From Nitrosomonas mobilis (GTDB lineage Bacteria; Pseudomonadota; Gammaproteobacteria; Burkholderiales; Nitrosomonadaceae): DNA of 33,025 bases. The notes beneath the pieces were generated by a model that searched no databases, was not told the DNA's origin, and saw only the letters and a program-made list of their open reading frames with translations. Location of the stretch: positions 1 to 33,025 of the forward strand of contig NZ_FMWO01000050.1 in the NCBI RefSeq assembly GCF_900103035.1, given 5' to 3'. A program made the translations under genes and the position numbers. This document shows, piece by piece, positions 7,748-20,316 of this stretch (position 1 is the stretch's first letter; each line of letters begins with the position of its first letter).

Positions 7748-9007
7748 TCACAAAACCAGAATCACACGGAAATCATTGACATTGGTGCGTGTCGGACCAG
7801 TCGTCACCAAGTCGTTCAGATGTCTGAAAAAGGTATAACTGTCATTATTGGCAAGTAGGGCAGTGGGGTTGAGTTCCAGTTGTTGTGCGCGTAACAGCGA
7901 ATCAGGTGTCAGAATGGCGCCAGCGCTGGCAACGGTGCCATCAATGCCATCAGTATCGCAAGCCAGTGCATAAACATTTTCCAGTCCATCCAGCGCAATT
8001 GCCAGCGACAACAAAAATTCACTGTTACGTCCGCCCTGACCATCTCCTTTGACGGTAACCGTCGTCTCCCCGCCAGAGATCAGGGCAACCGGTGGTTTAT
8101 AAGGGTGGTTGTAGTGGCGTATTTCCCTTGCCAAGGCAGCATAGACTTTGGCGATCTCGCGCGCTTCCCCGGTGACGCTGTCACCCAGTATCAATGGAGT
8201 GATTCGCTGGCTTCGGTAATATTGTGCTGCTGCAGTCAGCGACTGATGCGCACTGGCAATGATGCGGTTTCTGACGTTTCTGAAAACCGGGTCACCTGGT
8301 TTAGGTGTTTCGCCATTTCCTGCCCGCAAAACCTGCTCTATTTGTGCAGAAATACGAATGGCATACCGCTCGATGACCGCCAACGCATCCTGACAGGTGG
8401 TGGGATCGGGTGCGCACGGGCCAGAGGCAATCTGGGCGGGGTCATTGTCCGTGACATCGGAAATGATCAGGCTGTAGACCGGGGCGCGGCTGGCGGCCGC
8501 CAGCCTGCCGCCAAGTACGCTGGACAGATGCTTGCGTACCGTATTGATTTCCTGGATGGTTGCGCCACTGCGCAGAAGTTGCTGCGTGATGGCAGTCAAT
8601 TCTTTCAGTGTGACGCCAGCGACAGGCGCACACAGCAAACTGGATCCTCCGCCACTGAACAGTCCCAGCAGCATGTCTTCAGGCTTGAGCAGTCGGATGG
8701 ATTCGAGCATAGCCTGCGCGGCAAGCTCTCCCTGTCTATCTGGCAGAGGATGGCCAGCTTCAATAACGACGATTTTTTGTGTGGGCGCACTATGACCATA
8801 CGGAGTCAGCACCATTCCTTCCAGTTCGGCGTTCATCGGCCAGCAAGTTTCTACCGCATGTGCCATTACTGCAGCGGCCTTGCCCGCGCCAACAACCAGT
8901 GTGTTGCCTTTGGGCGGCTCCGGCAAATGTACTGGTACGATTTTCAGTGGATTGGCGGCCGCGAGCGCGGTCTGAAAGCTGCCAAGTAACCACTCACGCG
9001 CTGCCAT
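7748..9007 (-). CDS. Glycerate 2-kinase, MOFRL family
   Basis: A 419-residue cytoplasmic kinase that phosphorylates D-glycerate to 2-phosphoglycerate, feeding photorespiratory-type or tartronate-semialdehyde carbon into glycolysis. Family marks are [12 protein letters not shown] near residue 40, [20 protein letters not shown] in the middle of the N-terminal domain, the NTVRKHLS...GGRLA lysine segment, [20 protein letters not shown] and the C-terminal [11 protein letters not shown] of the MOFRL domain. The frame extends upstream into uvrA, but the ATG at 9007 (MAAREWLLG) fits the family N-terminus and has AGGAG upstream. It overlaps the uvrA stop by 14 bases, so translation is probably coupled. 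The family is also annotated as hydroxypyruvate reductase (TtuD); kinase is better supported by the motifs. Confidence 0.88.
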   Translation of the reverse strand: MAAREWLLGSFQTALAAANPLKIVPVHLPEPPKGNTLVVGAGKAAAVMAHAVETCWPMNAELEGMVLTPYGHSAPTQKIVVIEAGHPLPDRQGELAAQAMLESIRLLKPEDMLLGLFSGGGSSLLCAPVAGVTLKELTAITQQLLRSGATIQEINTVRKHLSSVLGGRLAAASRAPVYSLIISDVTDNDPAQIASGPCAPDPTTCQDALAVIERYAIRISAQIEQVLRAGNGETPKPGDPVFRNVRNRIIASAHQSLTAAAQYYRSQRITPLILGDSVTGEAREIAKVYAALAREIRHYNHPYKPPVALISGGETTVTVKGDGQGGRNSEFLLSLAIALDGLENVYALACDTDGIDGTVASAGAILTPDSLLRAQQLELNPTALLANNDSYTFFRHLNDLVTTGPTRTNVNDFRVILVL

Positions 9008-11843
9008 GCATCTGCTCCTGTTCTTCGAGAGCAAGCAGTGGCAGCAGGAATTCTCCTGTGAAGCTATTTGGGTTGAGTGCAACTTGCTCAGGCGTACCCT
9101 GTGCAATGATGTTGCCGCCCCCTGCGCCACCTTCCGGGCCGAGATCAATCAACCAGTCGGCAGTTTTGATAACATCGAGGTTGTGTTCGATGACGACTAC
9201 GGTATTGCCGTGATCACGCAGGCGGTGCAGCACGCCAAGCAACAGATCGATATCCTGAAAATGTAGACCGGTGGTCGGCTCATCGAGGATATAGAGTGTG
9301 CGGCCGGTATCACGCTTGGAGAGCTCAAGCGACAACTTGACCCGTTGCGCCTCCCCACCTGACAACGTAGTGGCGGACTGGCCGAGCGTAATGTAGCCGA
9401 GTCCTACATCCAGCAAGGTTTGCAGCTTGCGCGCTACTACCGGTACGGAATCAAAGAAATTACGGGCATTCTCGACGGTCATTTTCAGGATCTCATGGAT
9501 ATTTTTGTTTTTATACTGAATTTCCAGCGTTTCACGATTGTAGCGTTGTCCGTGACAAGTGTCACACGCGACATAGATATCCGGCAAAAAATGCATCTCG
9601 ACCTTGATGACACCATCGCCTTGACAGGCTTCACAACGTCCTCCCTTGACATTGAAAGAGAACCTGCCGGGGGCATAGCCTCGTTCCCGTGCTTGCGGCA
9701 CGCCGGCAAACAACTCGCGCACCGGGGTAAATAATCCGGTATAGGTAGCGGGATTGGAGCGCGGCGTGCGTCCGATGGGACTTTGATCAATGTCGATCAC
9801 TTTGTCAAAAAACTCCAGTCCATCGATTGTCGTAAATGGCGCGGGATCGGTCTGGCTGCCGTATAGATGACGTGCGACCGCGCGATACAGGGTGTCATTG
9901 ATTAACGTGGACTTTCCGGAGCCGGAAACGCCGGTCACGCAAACCAGTAACCCAATCGGCAGATCGAGTTGTGCATGCTGAAGATTATTACCAGTCGCGC
10001 CCTGAATACGCAGCATCCGTTCCGGATTCGGAGGCGTACGCGTTGCCGGTACGGCAATGGCTCGCCTGCCCGAAAGGTATTGCCCGGTCAGCGATTCGTT
10101 ATTGGCCAGAATTTCGGCTGGCGTACCTTCTGCGACGACTCGCCCGCCATGCTCGCCTGCGCCCGGACCCATATCCACAACATGATCTGCCAGTAAAATG
10201 GCTTCCTGATCATGCTCAACGACGATAACGCTGTTGCCAAGATCGCGCAAATGTTTGAGTGTTAACAGCAGCCTAGCATTATCGCGTTGATGCAGGCCAA
10301 TAGAAGGTTCGTCGAGCACGTACATCACGCCTGTCAAGCCTGAGCCAATCTGACTGGCGAGACGAATTCGCTGTGCTTCGCCGCCGGATAGAGTATCTGC
10401 GGAGCGGTCCAGCGACAGATAATCGAGCCCGACATCGTTGAGAAACTGCAACCGGTTGGAAATTTCACGCACGATACGTTCTGCAATTGCCTGTTTGTGG
10501 CCTTCGAGCTGCATCTGGTCAAAAAACTGTCTGGCCTGGCGTAACGGCCACGCGCTGATGACATAAATCGTTTTGCCATCCACCAGTACGTGCCGTGCTT
10601 CGCGGCACAGGCGGGTTCCTTCGCATTCCGGGCAAACGCGTGTGTTAATCAGCTTCGCCAGTTGTTCGCGCACCACCTGCGATTCTGTCTCTCGATAGCG
10701 GCGTTCCATGTTGGGGATGACGCCTTCGAAAACATGCGTTTGCTGGCGCGATCGACCGCGGTCATCCGGATAAGCAAACGCAATTTTCTCTTTCCCCGAC
10801 CCGTAGAGAATAATTTGCTGCATGGTCTCGTCCAGCTGCTCGAAAGTGGTATCCAGATCGAAGCCATAATGACTGGCCAGACCCTGCAGCATCTGAAAAT
10901 AGAATTGGTTGCGATGATCCCAGTTACGGATGGCGCCACTGGCAAGCGATAGGTGGGGAAACGCCACGACACGTACCGGATCGAAAAAAGTGATCTGCCC
11001 AAGTCCGTCGCATTTGGCACAAGCACCCGCAGGATTGTTGAAGGAAAAAAGACGGGGTTCCAGCTCGGCCAGCGCATAGTTGCAGACCGGGCAGCTGAAT
11101 TTTGCCGAAAACAGATGCTCCTGCCCGCCATCCATTTCCACCGCCAGCGCCCGGCCATCGGCCAGTCGCAGTGCGGTCTCAAAGGATTCGGCCAGCCTTT
11201 GTTTACTGTCAGAAGAGGTTTTGAGCCGATCGACGACAACTTCGATACTGTGTTTTTTGTTCTTAGTTAGTTTGGGGGCATCATCGAGATCGTAGAGTAT
11301 TTTGTTGACCCGCGCGCGAATGAAGCCCTGTGCGCGTAATTGATCAAAAAGCAACTGCTGTTCACCCTTACGTTCGCTGACTATAGGCGCAAGAATCATC
11401 AGGCGGGTATCCTCCGGCAATTGCAGAACGCTATCCACCATTTGCGAAACCGTCTGTGCGGTCAGGCTGATGTCGTGTTCCGGGCAACGTGGTTCGCCCG
11501 CGCGTGCAAACAGTAACCGCAGATAATCGTGAATTTCAGTAACCGTTCCGACCGTAGAACGGGGATTGTGCGACGTGGCTTTCTGCTCGATGGCGATCGC
11601 GGGCGAGAGTCCCTCGATCAGATCGACATCCGGTTTTTCCATTAACTGGAGAAACTGGCGCGCGTAGGCGGAGAGCGATTCGACATAGCGCCGCTGTCCT
11701 TCGGCATAAAGCGTATCAAACGCCAGTGAAGATTTACCGGAGCCGGACAATCCGGTGATCACGATCAGTCGGTTACGCGGTAAATCAAGATCAATATTTT
11801 TGAGATTATGCGTACGTGCGCCGCGAATCCTGATGACTTCCAT
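8994..11843 (-). CDS. uvrA: Excinuclease ABC subunit A
   Basis: The damage-recognition ATPase of nucleotide excision repair, acting as a dimer that loads UvrB at lesions. At 949 residues it has normal length. Both ABC modules are complete: Walker [21 protein letters not shown] (residues 33-52) and [15 protein letters not shown] in the C-terminal half, and signatures [20 protein letters not shown] and [20 protein letters not shown]. They are followed by [14 protein letters not shown] and [14 protein letters not shown]. Zinc-binding pairs CPVC/CAKC and CEAC/CDTC are intact. The ATG at 11843 gives the standard [16 protein letters not shown] start; the ribosome site is weak. I saw no clear SOS box upstream. 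It is the first gene of a two-gene unit with glycerate kinase. Confidence 0.97.
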   Translation of the reverse strand: MEVIRIRGARTHNLKNIDLDLPRNRLIVITGLSGSGKSSLAFDTLYAEGQRRYVESLSAYARQFLQLMEKPDVDLIEGLSPAIAIEQKATSHNPRSTVGTVTEIHDYLRLLFARAGEPRCPEHDISLTAQTVSQMVDSVLQLPEDTRLMILAPIVSERKGEQQLLFDQLRAQGFIRARVNKILYDLDDAPKLTKNKKHSIEVVVDRLKTSSDSKQRLAESFETALRLADGRALAVEMDGGQEHLFSAKFSCPVCNYALAELEPRLFSFNNPAGACAKCDGLGQITFFDPVRVVAFPHLSLASGAIRNWDHRNQFYFQMLQGLASHYGFDLDTTFEQLDETMQQIILYGSGKEKIAFAYPDDRGRSRQQTHVFEGVIPNMERRYRETESQVVREQLAKLINTRVCPECEGTRLCREARHVLVDGKTIYVISAWPLRQARQFFDQMQLEGHKQAIAERIVREISNRLQFLNDVGLDYLSLDRSADTLSGGEAQRIRLASQIGSGLTGVMYVLDEPSIGLHQRDNARLLLTLKHLRDLGNSVIVVEHDQEAILLADHVVDMGPGAGEHGGRVVAEGTPAEILANNESLTGQYLSGRRAIAVPATRTPPNPERMLRIQGATGNNLQHAQLDLPIGLLVCVTGVSGSGKSTLINDTLYRAVARHLYGSQTDPAPFTTIDGLEFFDKVIDIDQSPIGRTPRSNPATYTGLFTPVRELFAGVPQARERGYAPGRFSFNVKGGRCEACQGDGVIKVEMHFLPDIYVACDTCHGQRYNRETLEIQYKNKNIHEILKMTVENARNFFDSVPVVARKLQTLLDVGLGYITLGQSATTLSGGEAQRVKLSLELSKRDTGRTLYILDEPTTGLHFQDIDLLLGVLHRLRDHGNTVVVIEHNLDVIKTADWLIDLGPEGGAGGGNIIAQGTPEQVALNPNSFTGEFLLPLLALEEQEQMHGSA

Positions 11844-12109
11844 TAATATTTGGTCCGCCTTGATGAGTGAATCAACAACCCTCTAATATACCGCGAATCC
11901 GGTTAACAAGTGCATAGCAGCTTTCATGTGTTTGGTTTTCGCATGCATATGGTTATGATGGGAGCCATGCTGGTGTGATTCTATAAAACCTGAATCACCA
12001 CCTGATTTCATGCGCTGCTAATCGAAAAACCCTGGATGTGGGCGTCCATGCATACCCTTAAGTACCGATGCTGATCAGCTAATCTGCTGGCCAGATTTTT
12101 AGAGACGCT
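11844..12109. other. Intergenic region between VanZ-like gene and uvrA
   Basis: 266 bases with no convincing frame. It should hold the uvrA promoter and the 3' end of the VanZ-gene transcript. No strong hairpin or SOS-type palindrome is evident. Confidence 0.3.
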
Positions 12110-14329
12110 CTACAGTGTGGATGATGTTTGCTGCTTTGCTAAACGTATGCCGACGGCGATGACGCTTGCCATGCTCAGATAAGCGATCGCCCAGCGCAGC
12201 AGTAGTTCTGTTTCCGTGAGGGGATTGCTGCGGTTAGCGCCTAGTAGGAATTGCAGTGCTGAAAATACGCTGTCATATTTGAACAGCACAGTTTCCAACC
12301 CTTGATTGATTAACCACCAGCTTGCCAGCAACGATAGCGTGCTTCCGATGGCGACAAGCAGAATGACGACAGGGCGCAAGCTGACACGTGATAGCAGGCT
12401 GGCATGGATAGCGAGCAGTAATAGCCAGGCGCCTAGATAAGGTTCGCCATCGGGTGCAATCAGTTCTGTTAGGTTGTCGGTAATGGCGGCATCCACGACA
12501 ATCCATTTGGCGCCCCACCAGAGCGGGAACAAAATGAGGCAGGCGCCAATCAGCGTGGGCGGGCGCCACAGTCGGTTGGCAAATAATGCACACAGCGTTA
12601 GTGGAATCAGCAGCAGCCAGTAAAGTGCTGTAAATCTCACGGTGCGTTCGAAGGCAACGATAAATGAACCCGGCCAGTTCTTCAGCTGATTCTGCCAGTC
12701 ATCACCCCATATGTTTTCCTGTACGATGCGTCGATAAAGATCGGGGGAGCCGGTAATGTCGTTCATGCTTTCGGTGGTGACTGCAAATTGAAGCAACAGC
12801 AGGCTGATGCAGGCGGTGATGAATAACCAGAGGGGTAACCACAAGGCGGGCCATGGTTGTCTGCCTGCCCGGCAGGAGATCCACCAGGGGCCAGCGCCTA
12901 GCCATAACAGCACCAATGTGAAAATGAAGCAGCCAAGCAGGCGATCCTCGCCGAACAGTTCGCGCAAATTATAGGGCACGCCCGGCAAATGAATTAAAAT
13001 CCATAGTCCAAGAGAAAGGGTAAATATTATCAACAAGATACCCAGCCATGCTTTGCTCCCTTTGTTAACACCCTGCATCAAACTCAGCGAAAGTTTCGGT
13101 GACAATTTTTCTTCCGCAGGTTGAGCGATGAGCGGCGAGGCTGATTGAAATGAAGAGGGGAAGTCAGGTTGATGTCGCTGAAGTGAGAGTGCGAAAGGTG
13201 TCAACGTGGCCAGGATAATCAGAGGCGTGGTATCGCCGTGGTAGCCTATCAGTAATGTACGCACACCTTCCAGTAGCGATATCAGCAGCGCAAGCAATAG
13301 TGGCCACATCCAGGTGGTTTGCCGGATGGCTTGCCACTGACTGGATAGGCCTGCCCATAGCAGCGATCCGATTGCCAGGACTTCAAATGAGGTAGGCGAA
13401 ACTGCTTTGGTATTCCCGAACCATAAGAGTAATGCAAAGGGTGTAAATGTAAATTCTCCATCAGCAGCCTGACCACGGAATGGAAGCAGGATGGTCGTAA
13501 GGTAGGCACATAAGGCAATGATTACCACGGCAATCCATGCTTTGGTGCGTAGCATAAATTCGAGACGTTCACCAACTACGATTCCAAGACAGATACCAAG
13601 CAGGGTTTCTCGATGTAAATTACCATAAGGTACAAGTATTTCAAGGAGAATCAGTACCAGAACGGTAATCATGATGATTGACCATCGCTGTTGCAGTAGC
13701 TGTGCCCGTAAAGCAGCGAGGGTGCCAAGAATCGCCGCGAGTAAATGCTGCCATAAACGCATCCACTCAAAAGGTGGTGCGTAAAAGAATGTTTTGGTGT
13801 GATTGCGTAACTCGGAGATGTCGAGTGTCGGAACAAATGGAAAAGATTCGTATACCAGCCATGCCATGAAAAGGATGAGTGCAAACCGGTCATGTGGCTG
13901 CTGTATTCTGATTGAATGATGGTGCAGCCATGGTGTCAGCAAACGGGCAGACAGCAGCCCGGTGATGAGTCCGAGGACATTCCAGAAACTGTCTGTCAGC
14001 GAGGCGACCCGCCCCGGCAGATAGAGTTGTACGATCTGCAGTAATACACCCAGGAATATCCAGAGGAGTACTGCGGCAATGGCGCGTTGTGAAATACGAT
14101 TAAAACAGAAATACAGCGCGACGCCCAATGGTATGAATAATAGAAAGTTGTCGATTGCATCTGAGCGCTGCAGGAAGGGGTTCAAATTGGCATAGAGCTG
14201 CTCGAAAGGCTGTGGAGACTGAAAATTGAAGGGAAACAGCGAGCCGTAAATAATAAACCCCACTACCAGCGTCAATAGCGCCCAGGCAGGGGAAATATGA
14301 TCGGATAATCTGGTTTTTGGTATGGTCAA
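12110..14329 (-). CDS. Large polytopic membrane protein with N-terminal VanZ-like domain
   Basis: A 739-residue inner-membrane protein. Residues 15-135 match the VanZ family: IIYGSLFPFNF, then DAIDNFLLFIPLGVALYFCF, then GVLLQIVQLYLPGRVASLTDS, DSFWNVLGLITG. VanZ-like domains confer low-level teicoplanin resistance in the founding case and are otherwise uncharacterised. The remainder contains many more hydrophobic segments, roughly 15 or more in total. A soluble loop near 395-425 (LQRHQPDFPSSF...EEKLSPKLS) splits it into two membrane halves. The start is TTG at 14329, since no ATG precedes the VanZ domain; the ribosome site is weak. It follows, 54 bases downstream, a secreted beta-helix protein on the same strand, suggesting a surface or exopolysaccharide role for the pair. 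The fused second half is unusual for VanZ proteins. Confidence 0.8.
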   Translation of the reverse strand: MTIPKTRLSDHISPAWALLTLVVGFIIYGSLFPFNFQSPQPFEQLYANLNPFLQRSDAIDNFLLFIPLGVALYFCFNRISQRAIAAVLLWIFLGVLLQIVQLYLPGRVASLTDSFWNVLGLITGLLSARLLTPWLHHHSIRIQQPHDRFALILFMAWLVYESFPFVPTLDISELRNHTKTFFYAPPFEWMRLWQHLLAAILGTLAALRAQLLQQRWSIIMITVLVLILLEILVPYGNLHRETLLGICLGIVVGERLEFMLRTKAWIAVVIIALCAYLTTILLPFRGQAADGEFTFTPFALLLWFGNTKAVSPTSFEVLAIGSLLWAGLSSQWQAIRQTTWMWPLLLALLISLLEGVRTLLIGYHGDTTPLIILATLTPFALSLQRHQPDFPSSFQSASPLIAQPAEEKLSPKLSLSLMQGVNKGSKAWLGILLIIFTLSLGLWILIHLPGVPYNLRELFGEDRLLGCFIFTLVLLWLGAGPWWISCRAGRQPWPALWLPLWLFITACISLLLLQFAVTTESMNDITGSPDLYRRIVQENIWGDDWQNQLKNWPGSFIVAFERTVRFTALYWLLLIPLTLCALFANRLWRPPTLIGACLILFPLWWGAKWIVVDAAITDNLTELIAPDGEPYLGAWLLLLAIHASLLSRVSLRPVVILLVAIGSTLSLLASWWLINQGLETVLFKYDSVFSALQFLLGANRSNPLTETELLLRWAIAYLSMASVIAVGIRLAKQQTSSTL

Positions 14330-14383
14330 AATCGACTTAAATAAGTTTTGGTTTGTAGATATTTATTATATGCAGGTGGAGGA

Positions 14384-15742
14384 TTATCTGGAGCGATGTT
14401 CAGGTTGAATCATGTCTGGCTTAACAGTGAGCTGCGGCAACCATCTGACAGGTCTGCCATGGACATACGCTCCAATACGATGATTGCTGATATTGCCGTC
14501 AAAGTCGAGTTGCCAGTGCAAGAATTTTTCAAAAGATTTCGTTGAGCTGCTTTTTTCAAGCAGACTTTCAGATAATTTTGCAGACAGCGGGGCGAAATTC
14601 ATTTTGCCCACCGATGCGAAAGGTGCTATCAGAAACTTGCTGGCTTCTGCATATTGGCTGACCATATTGAGGCGCATTGCTCCGGCGGGAATCGATGTTC
14701 GTTGCGTAAAAACAAGATTGGACGTAATGACGGGGTCGTTTGATGGATAGCCGCCAGCATGATGAATCCCTACCCCGTTTGCCAGCACCGTATTGAAAAA
14801 GATATGGATGTCGCGAGGGATGTCGTGGTGTGGTTGGATATGGACTCCATTGCCGTGATGATTGACGAAGAGATTGTTGTAGATCGCAATATTGCCTTCA
14901 CCCTGAAACAGGGCTTCCTGAGCATTCTCGTAAAAGAAATTGCCATAGATCAGGTAACGATCATTTTTGCCGGGACCATCAAGCGGCCAGTGTCCGACGA
15001 GCACGTTTGGTCTGGCCATGGTTGGATCCTTGTTTTGGCTGGCTTTGGCGAAAACATTATGTCGGATGATAGTAACCTGATCCTGCTGCGGCATGCCGTC
15101 GATTACTGGTCGCCCACGCTGATGTTTGATCTGCAGATTGTAGCCCAGTGTGTCGGTAACGAGATTATGCTCGATCAGTCCCGCGATGAATGGTGCTTTG
15201 CCGTCGGAGTCACCCAGATATAAACCGGTTCCTGCGTTTTGGATGATGTTGTGACGAATTGTCCAGTTCCAAGCTGGACATTTGGTGGAGATGGCGACAA
15301 TTTGCTGATTGTGGTCGTGCCGCTGGATCAGAAGATGCTCAAGCGTGATATGGTGCGCCCAGGCGGCATGGCCTTCGCATTTGACGCCATCAACCGGCAG
15401 GCTGCGTCCATCAAGTTCGAGATGACGTAGGGTGACATGGCGCGAGTCGATGATGCTGATTGTATTGTGCCGGGGTCTGGCGATGAATACGGCACGTTGC
15501 CCATCGGTTGGGCCAGTGATCACGATCGGTGCGTCGGGCTGCCCCTTGAGCTGGTGAATCGGCAATCCTTGGCTATAGATACCGGGCGAAAGTGACAACT
15601 GATCTCCTGCTTGCAGTTTTTTGAGTTGCAACCGATAATCAGCCGGATTGGCGGTATATTGTCTGGCTTGCGTGATCACAGGCATGATGAGCAGCGCTGC
15701 CAGAAGTAGTCCAATTGTGCTGAATGGCCGGATATCCATCAT
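14384..15742 (-). CDS. Exported right-handed parallel beta-helix protein
   Basis: A 452-residue protein with a Sec signal peptide (residues 1-26, cleavage near TQA-RQYT). The next segment, YRLQLKKLQAGDQLSLSPGIY, is the strand pattern that begins pectate-lyase-like helices. Repeated rungs follow: HVTLRHLELDG, HITLEHLLIQRH, NWTIRHNIIQNAGTGLYLGD, LIEHNLVTDT, VTIIRHNVFAKAS, YLIYGNFFYEN, AIYNNLFVNHHGNGVHIQP and DIHIFFNTVLANGVGIHHAGG. This is the parallel beta-helix (PbH1) architecture of polysaccharide lyases, epimerases and hydrolases. A polysaccharide substrate is likely; catalytic residues cannot be assigned. Start is ATG-ATG with GAGAG upstream. It probably forms an operon with the VanZ-like gene and is divergent from hemJ. 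Confidence 0.82.
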   Translation of the reverse strand: MMDIRPFSTIGLLLAALLIMPVITQARQYTANPADYRLQLKKLQAGDQLSLSPGIYSQGLPIHQLKGQPDAPIVITGPTDGQRAVFIARPRHNTISIIDSRHVTLRHLELDGRSLPVDGVKCEGHAAWAHHITLEHLLIQRHDHNQQIVAISTKCPAWNWTIRHNIIQNAGTGLYLGDSDGKAPFIAGLIEHNLVTDTLGYNLQIKHQRGRPVIDGMPQQDQVTIIRHNVFAKASQNKDPTMARPNVLVGHWPLDGPGKNDRYLIYGNFFYENAQEALFQGEGNIAIYNNLFVNHHGNGVHIQPHHDIPRDIHIFFNTVLANGVGIHHAGGYPSNDPVITSNLVFTQRTSIPAGAMRLNMVSQYAEASKFLIAPFASVGKMNFAPLSAKLSESLLEKSSSTKSFEKFLHWQLDFDGNISNHRIGAYVHGRPVRWLPQLTVKPDMIQPEHRSR

Positions 15743-15783
15743 AATGAGCTCTCTTCAGTAAATTATATATTCGAGGACGACCC

Positions 15784-16197
15784 ATGCTCTGGATAAAATC
15801 ATTACATATTATGTTCATGGTAACGTGGTTTGCAGGATTGTTCTATCTGCCGAGATTGTTCGTCTACCATGCCATGTGCACTGATCAGGCGGGTAATGAG
15901 CGCTTCAAGGTAATGGAGCGCAAGCTCTATTATGGCATTATGACGCCGGGCGCTGTGCTGACGATTGTATTTGGCATGTGGTTATGGCTGGGTTATGGTT
16001 TCGCGGGCATCTGGCTGCATGCGAAACTGGCGCTGGTTGTTCTGCTGGTTATTTATCATGTTTATTGCGGCAGGCTGCTCAAAGCGTTCAAGGAGGATCG
16101 CAATCAGCATGGCCATGTCTATTATCGCTGGTTCAATGAGTTACCCGTGCTGGTATTGATTGCGGTGGTGATTCTGGTCGTTGTCAAACCCTGGTGA
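15784..16197 (+). CDS. hemJ: Protoporphyrinogen IX oxidase HemJ family (UPF0093)
   Basis: A 137-residue inner-membrane protein with four transmembrane segments that oxidises protoporphyrinogen IX to protoporphyrin IX in haem synthesis. Family marks are LWIKSLHIMFMVTWFAGLFY with the conserved His8, YLPRLFVYH, WLHAKLALV with conserved Lys81, YHVYCGR with His92, and the C-terminal YRWFNELPVLVLIAVVI. Length and layout match HemJ closely. GAGGA lies six bases before the ATG. It is divergent from the beta-helix gene (41 bases apart) and converges on def, with only 20 bases between the stops. Confidence 0.88.
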   Translation: MLWIKSLHIMFMVTWFAGLFYLPRLFVYHAMCTDQAGNERFKVMERKLYYGIMTPGAVLTIVFGMWLWLGYGFAGIWLHAKLALVVLLVIYHVYCGRLLKAFKEDRNQHGHVYYRWFNELPVLVLIAVVILVVVKPW

Positions 16198-16217
16198 ACC
16201 AGATGTCCGCCTGTCCG

Positions 16218-16751
16218 TTATTCATCGATCAGCGGCTGATCTGGAAAGAAGGTGTCGCTGTAACCAAACTTGCGTAAATCAGGAATACGCATCGGATAAA
16301 GAATGCCCTGCAGGTGATCGCATTCATGTTGTACGACGCGAGCATGAAAACCCGACACTTCCCGCTCGATCGGTTTGCCGTCCTGATCGGATCCCTGGTA
16401 GCGCAGATATTCAAAACGTGACACCAGTCCACGCATGCCCGGAATGCTGAGGCAGCCTTCCCAGTCTTCCGTCATGGTTTCGCCCAATGGTGTCAGCACC
16501 GGGTTGATCAGAACGGTGTAAGGTACCGCTTCGGCATCCGGATAGCGCGATGTGCGCTCCACACCAAAAATGACAACTTGCCAGTCCTCGCCGATCTGGG
16601 GTGCAGCCAGTCCGGCGCCATTCATGGCGGCCATGGTGTCCTGCATGTCCTGTAGCAAGGTGCGTAATTCCGGAGTAGAAAACCGGGTGACCGGTTTTGC
16701 TTGCCGGTAGAGGCGCGAGTCGCCCATTTTCAGTACGGGTCTAATGGACAT
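16218..16751 (-). CDS. def: Peptide deformylase
   Basis: A 177-residue metalloenzyme that removes the formyl group from the N-terminal Met of nascent proteins. The three catalytic motifs are intact: GAGLAAPQI (45-53), EGCLSIP (98-104, metal ligand Cys100) and QHECDHLQG (141-149, metal ligands His142 and His146, catalytic Glu143). The start overlaps the 3' end of the methylthioinosine phosphorylase gene by 11 bases, indicating translational coupling in a ligA-hpt-mtnP-def operon. This is probably one of two deformylases in the cell: the usual def is next to fmt, and this one is in a salvage operon. Confidence 0.93.
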   Translation of the reverse strand: MSIRPVLKMGDSRLYRQAKPVTRFSTPELRTLLQDMQDTMAAMNGAGLAAPQIGEDWQVVIFGVERTSRYPDAEAVPYTVLINPVLTPLGETMTEDWEGCLSIPGMRGLVSRFEYLRYQGSDQDGKPIEREVSGFHARVVQHECDHLQGILYPMRIPDLRKFGYSDTFFPDQPLIDE

Positions 16752-17487
16752 CGTTTTTCACCAGATGATTGAGTATGTTTCTGACATTGACCATTGATTT
16801 CTCCAGAGTGGCAAAGACAGCCTGCAGCGGGATGCTGTCCTGGCTGTCGCCCCGTCCGGCGGCATAGTTGGCAACGGTGGCAATGGTGGCGTAGGAAAGT
16901 CCGAGTTCTCTGGCAAGAATGGCTTCCGGCATACCCGTCATGCCGACCATGTCGGCGCCGTCGCGTTCCAGCCGGTTAATCTCGGCAATAGTTTCCAGTC
17001 TGGGACCTTGGGTGGCGGCATATACGCCACCATCGAAGATTTTTTCACCAGCCTGGCGGGCGGATTCGAGCAGACGGGTGCGTGTATCGGTGCAGTAGGG
17101 TTGCGTGAAATCGGTATGGACGACTTGCCGGTCGGTATCCTCGAAATAGGTGAATCTGCGGTTATAAGTATAGTCGATGATCTGATCTGGAATGATAATG
17201 GTGCCGGGCGTCAAATTGGCGCGTATGCCGCCAACCGAGGCTACCGCAATGACACACCTGACTTTCAGTGTGCACAGCGCCCAGATATTGGCGCGGTAGT
17301 TGACCATATGCGGTGCAATGGTATGCCCATGGCCATGTCTTGACAGAAAAACAACCTCATGACCGTTGATGGTCCCAAATATCAATGGGCTCGAAGGCTC
17401 ACCATAAGGAGTCCGCATCATCTGGCGATGCGTTACTTCGAGACCCGGGAGCTGTTTCATGCCACTGCCGCCAATTACCGCAATCAT
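16741..17487 (-). CDS. mtnP: S-methyl-5'-thioinosine phosphorylase (MTAP/PNP family)
   Basis: A 248-residue purine nucleoside phosphorylase-fold enzyme. It has [12 protein letters not shown] at residues 6-17, [33 protein letters not shown] (50-69), [20 protein letters not shown] (159-170), [15 protein letters not shown] (180-194) and [10 protein letters not shown] (204-213). True methylthioadenosine phosphorylases carry an Asp at the purine-contact position (TDYD segment). Here the equivalent residue is Asn207, as in the 5'-methylthioinosine phosphorylase described from Pseudomonas aeruginosa, which this sequence resembles throughout. It should therefore yield hypoxanthine and 5-methylthioribose-1-phosphate, and hpt 26 bases upstream would reuse the hypoxanthine. 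Specificity is inferred from one residue plus context. The 3' end overlaps def. Confidence 0.88.
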   Translation of the reverse strand: MIAVIGGSGMKQLPGLEVTHRQMMRTPYGEPSSPLIFGTINGHEVVFLSRHGHGHTIAPHMVNYRANIWALCTLKVRCVIAVASVGGIRANLTPGTIIIPDQIIDYTYNRRFTYFEDTDRQVVHTDFTQPYCTDTRTRLLESARQAGEKIFDGGVYAATQGPRLETIAEINRLERDGADMVGMTGMPEAILARELGLSYATIATVANYAAGRGDSQDSIPLQAVFATLEKSMVNVRNILNHLVKNDVH

Positions 17488-17513
17488 AGAAAAATCAATC
17501 CTGAAAATTATAG

Positions 17514-20220
<2,707 letters not shown>

Positions 20221-20235
20221 TTAAACGGGAAATTC

Positions 20236-20307
20236 ATGACATCATCCGTTCGTTTGTTCTGCGGTTGCGTGTTGCTGCAGTTTATGATGGTATTTGCTTG
20301 CTGGTGA
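20236..20307 (+). CDS. Possible 23-residue leader peptide
   Basis: A short frame MTSSVRLFCGCVLLQFMMVF then ACW, stop TGA, ending 9 bases before the GTG of the flavoprotein gene. CGGGAA lies upstream of its ATG. The hydrophobic cysteine-rich peptide could be a leader whose translation affects the next gene, or chance. There is no homology support. Confidence 0.25.
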   Translation: MTSSVRLFCGCVLLQFMMVFACW

Positions 20308-20316
20308 TACTTTTTC

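Noticed and set aside
8105..8989. 294-codon plus-strand frame opposite the glycerate kinase
   Set aside because: It is an antisense shadow of a well-supported gene, with no recognisable domain and no ribosome site.
9008..9148. Longer N-terminus for the glycerate kinase (starting at 9148)
   Set aside because: The extra 47 residues lie inside the uvrA coding sequence, look unlike any kinase N-terminus, and the ATG at 9007 has a good ribosome site and the family start.
10649..11239. 196-codon minus-strand frame inside uvrA
   Set aside because: It is the alternate reading frame of uvrA, where zinc-finger and ATPase motifs are in the other frame.
14759..15223. 154-codon plus-strand frame opposite the beta-helix gene
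   Set aside because: It is an antisense frame produced by the repetitive beta-helix coding; no signal peptide, motif or ribosome site supports it.
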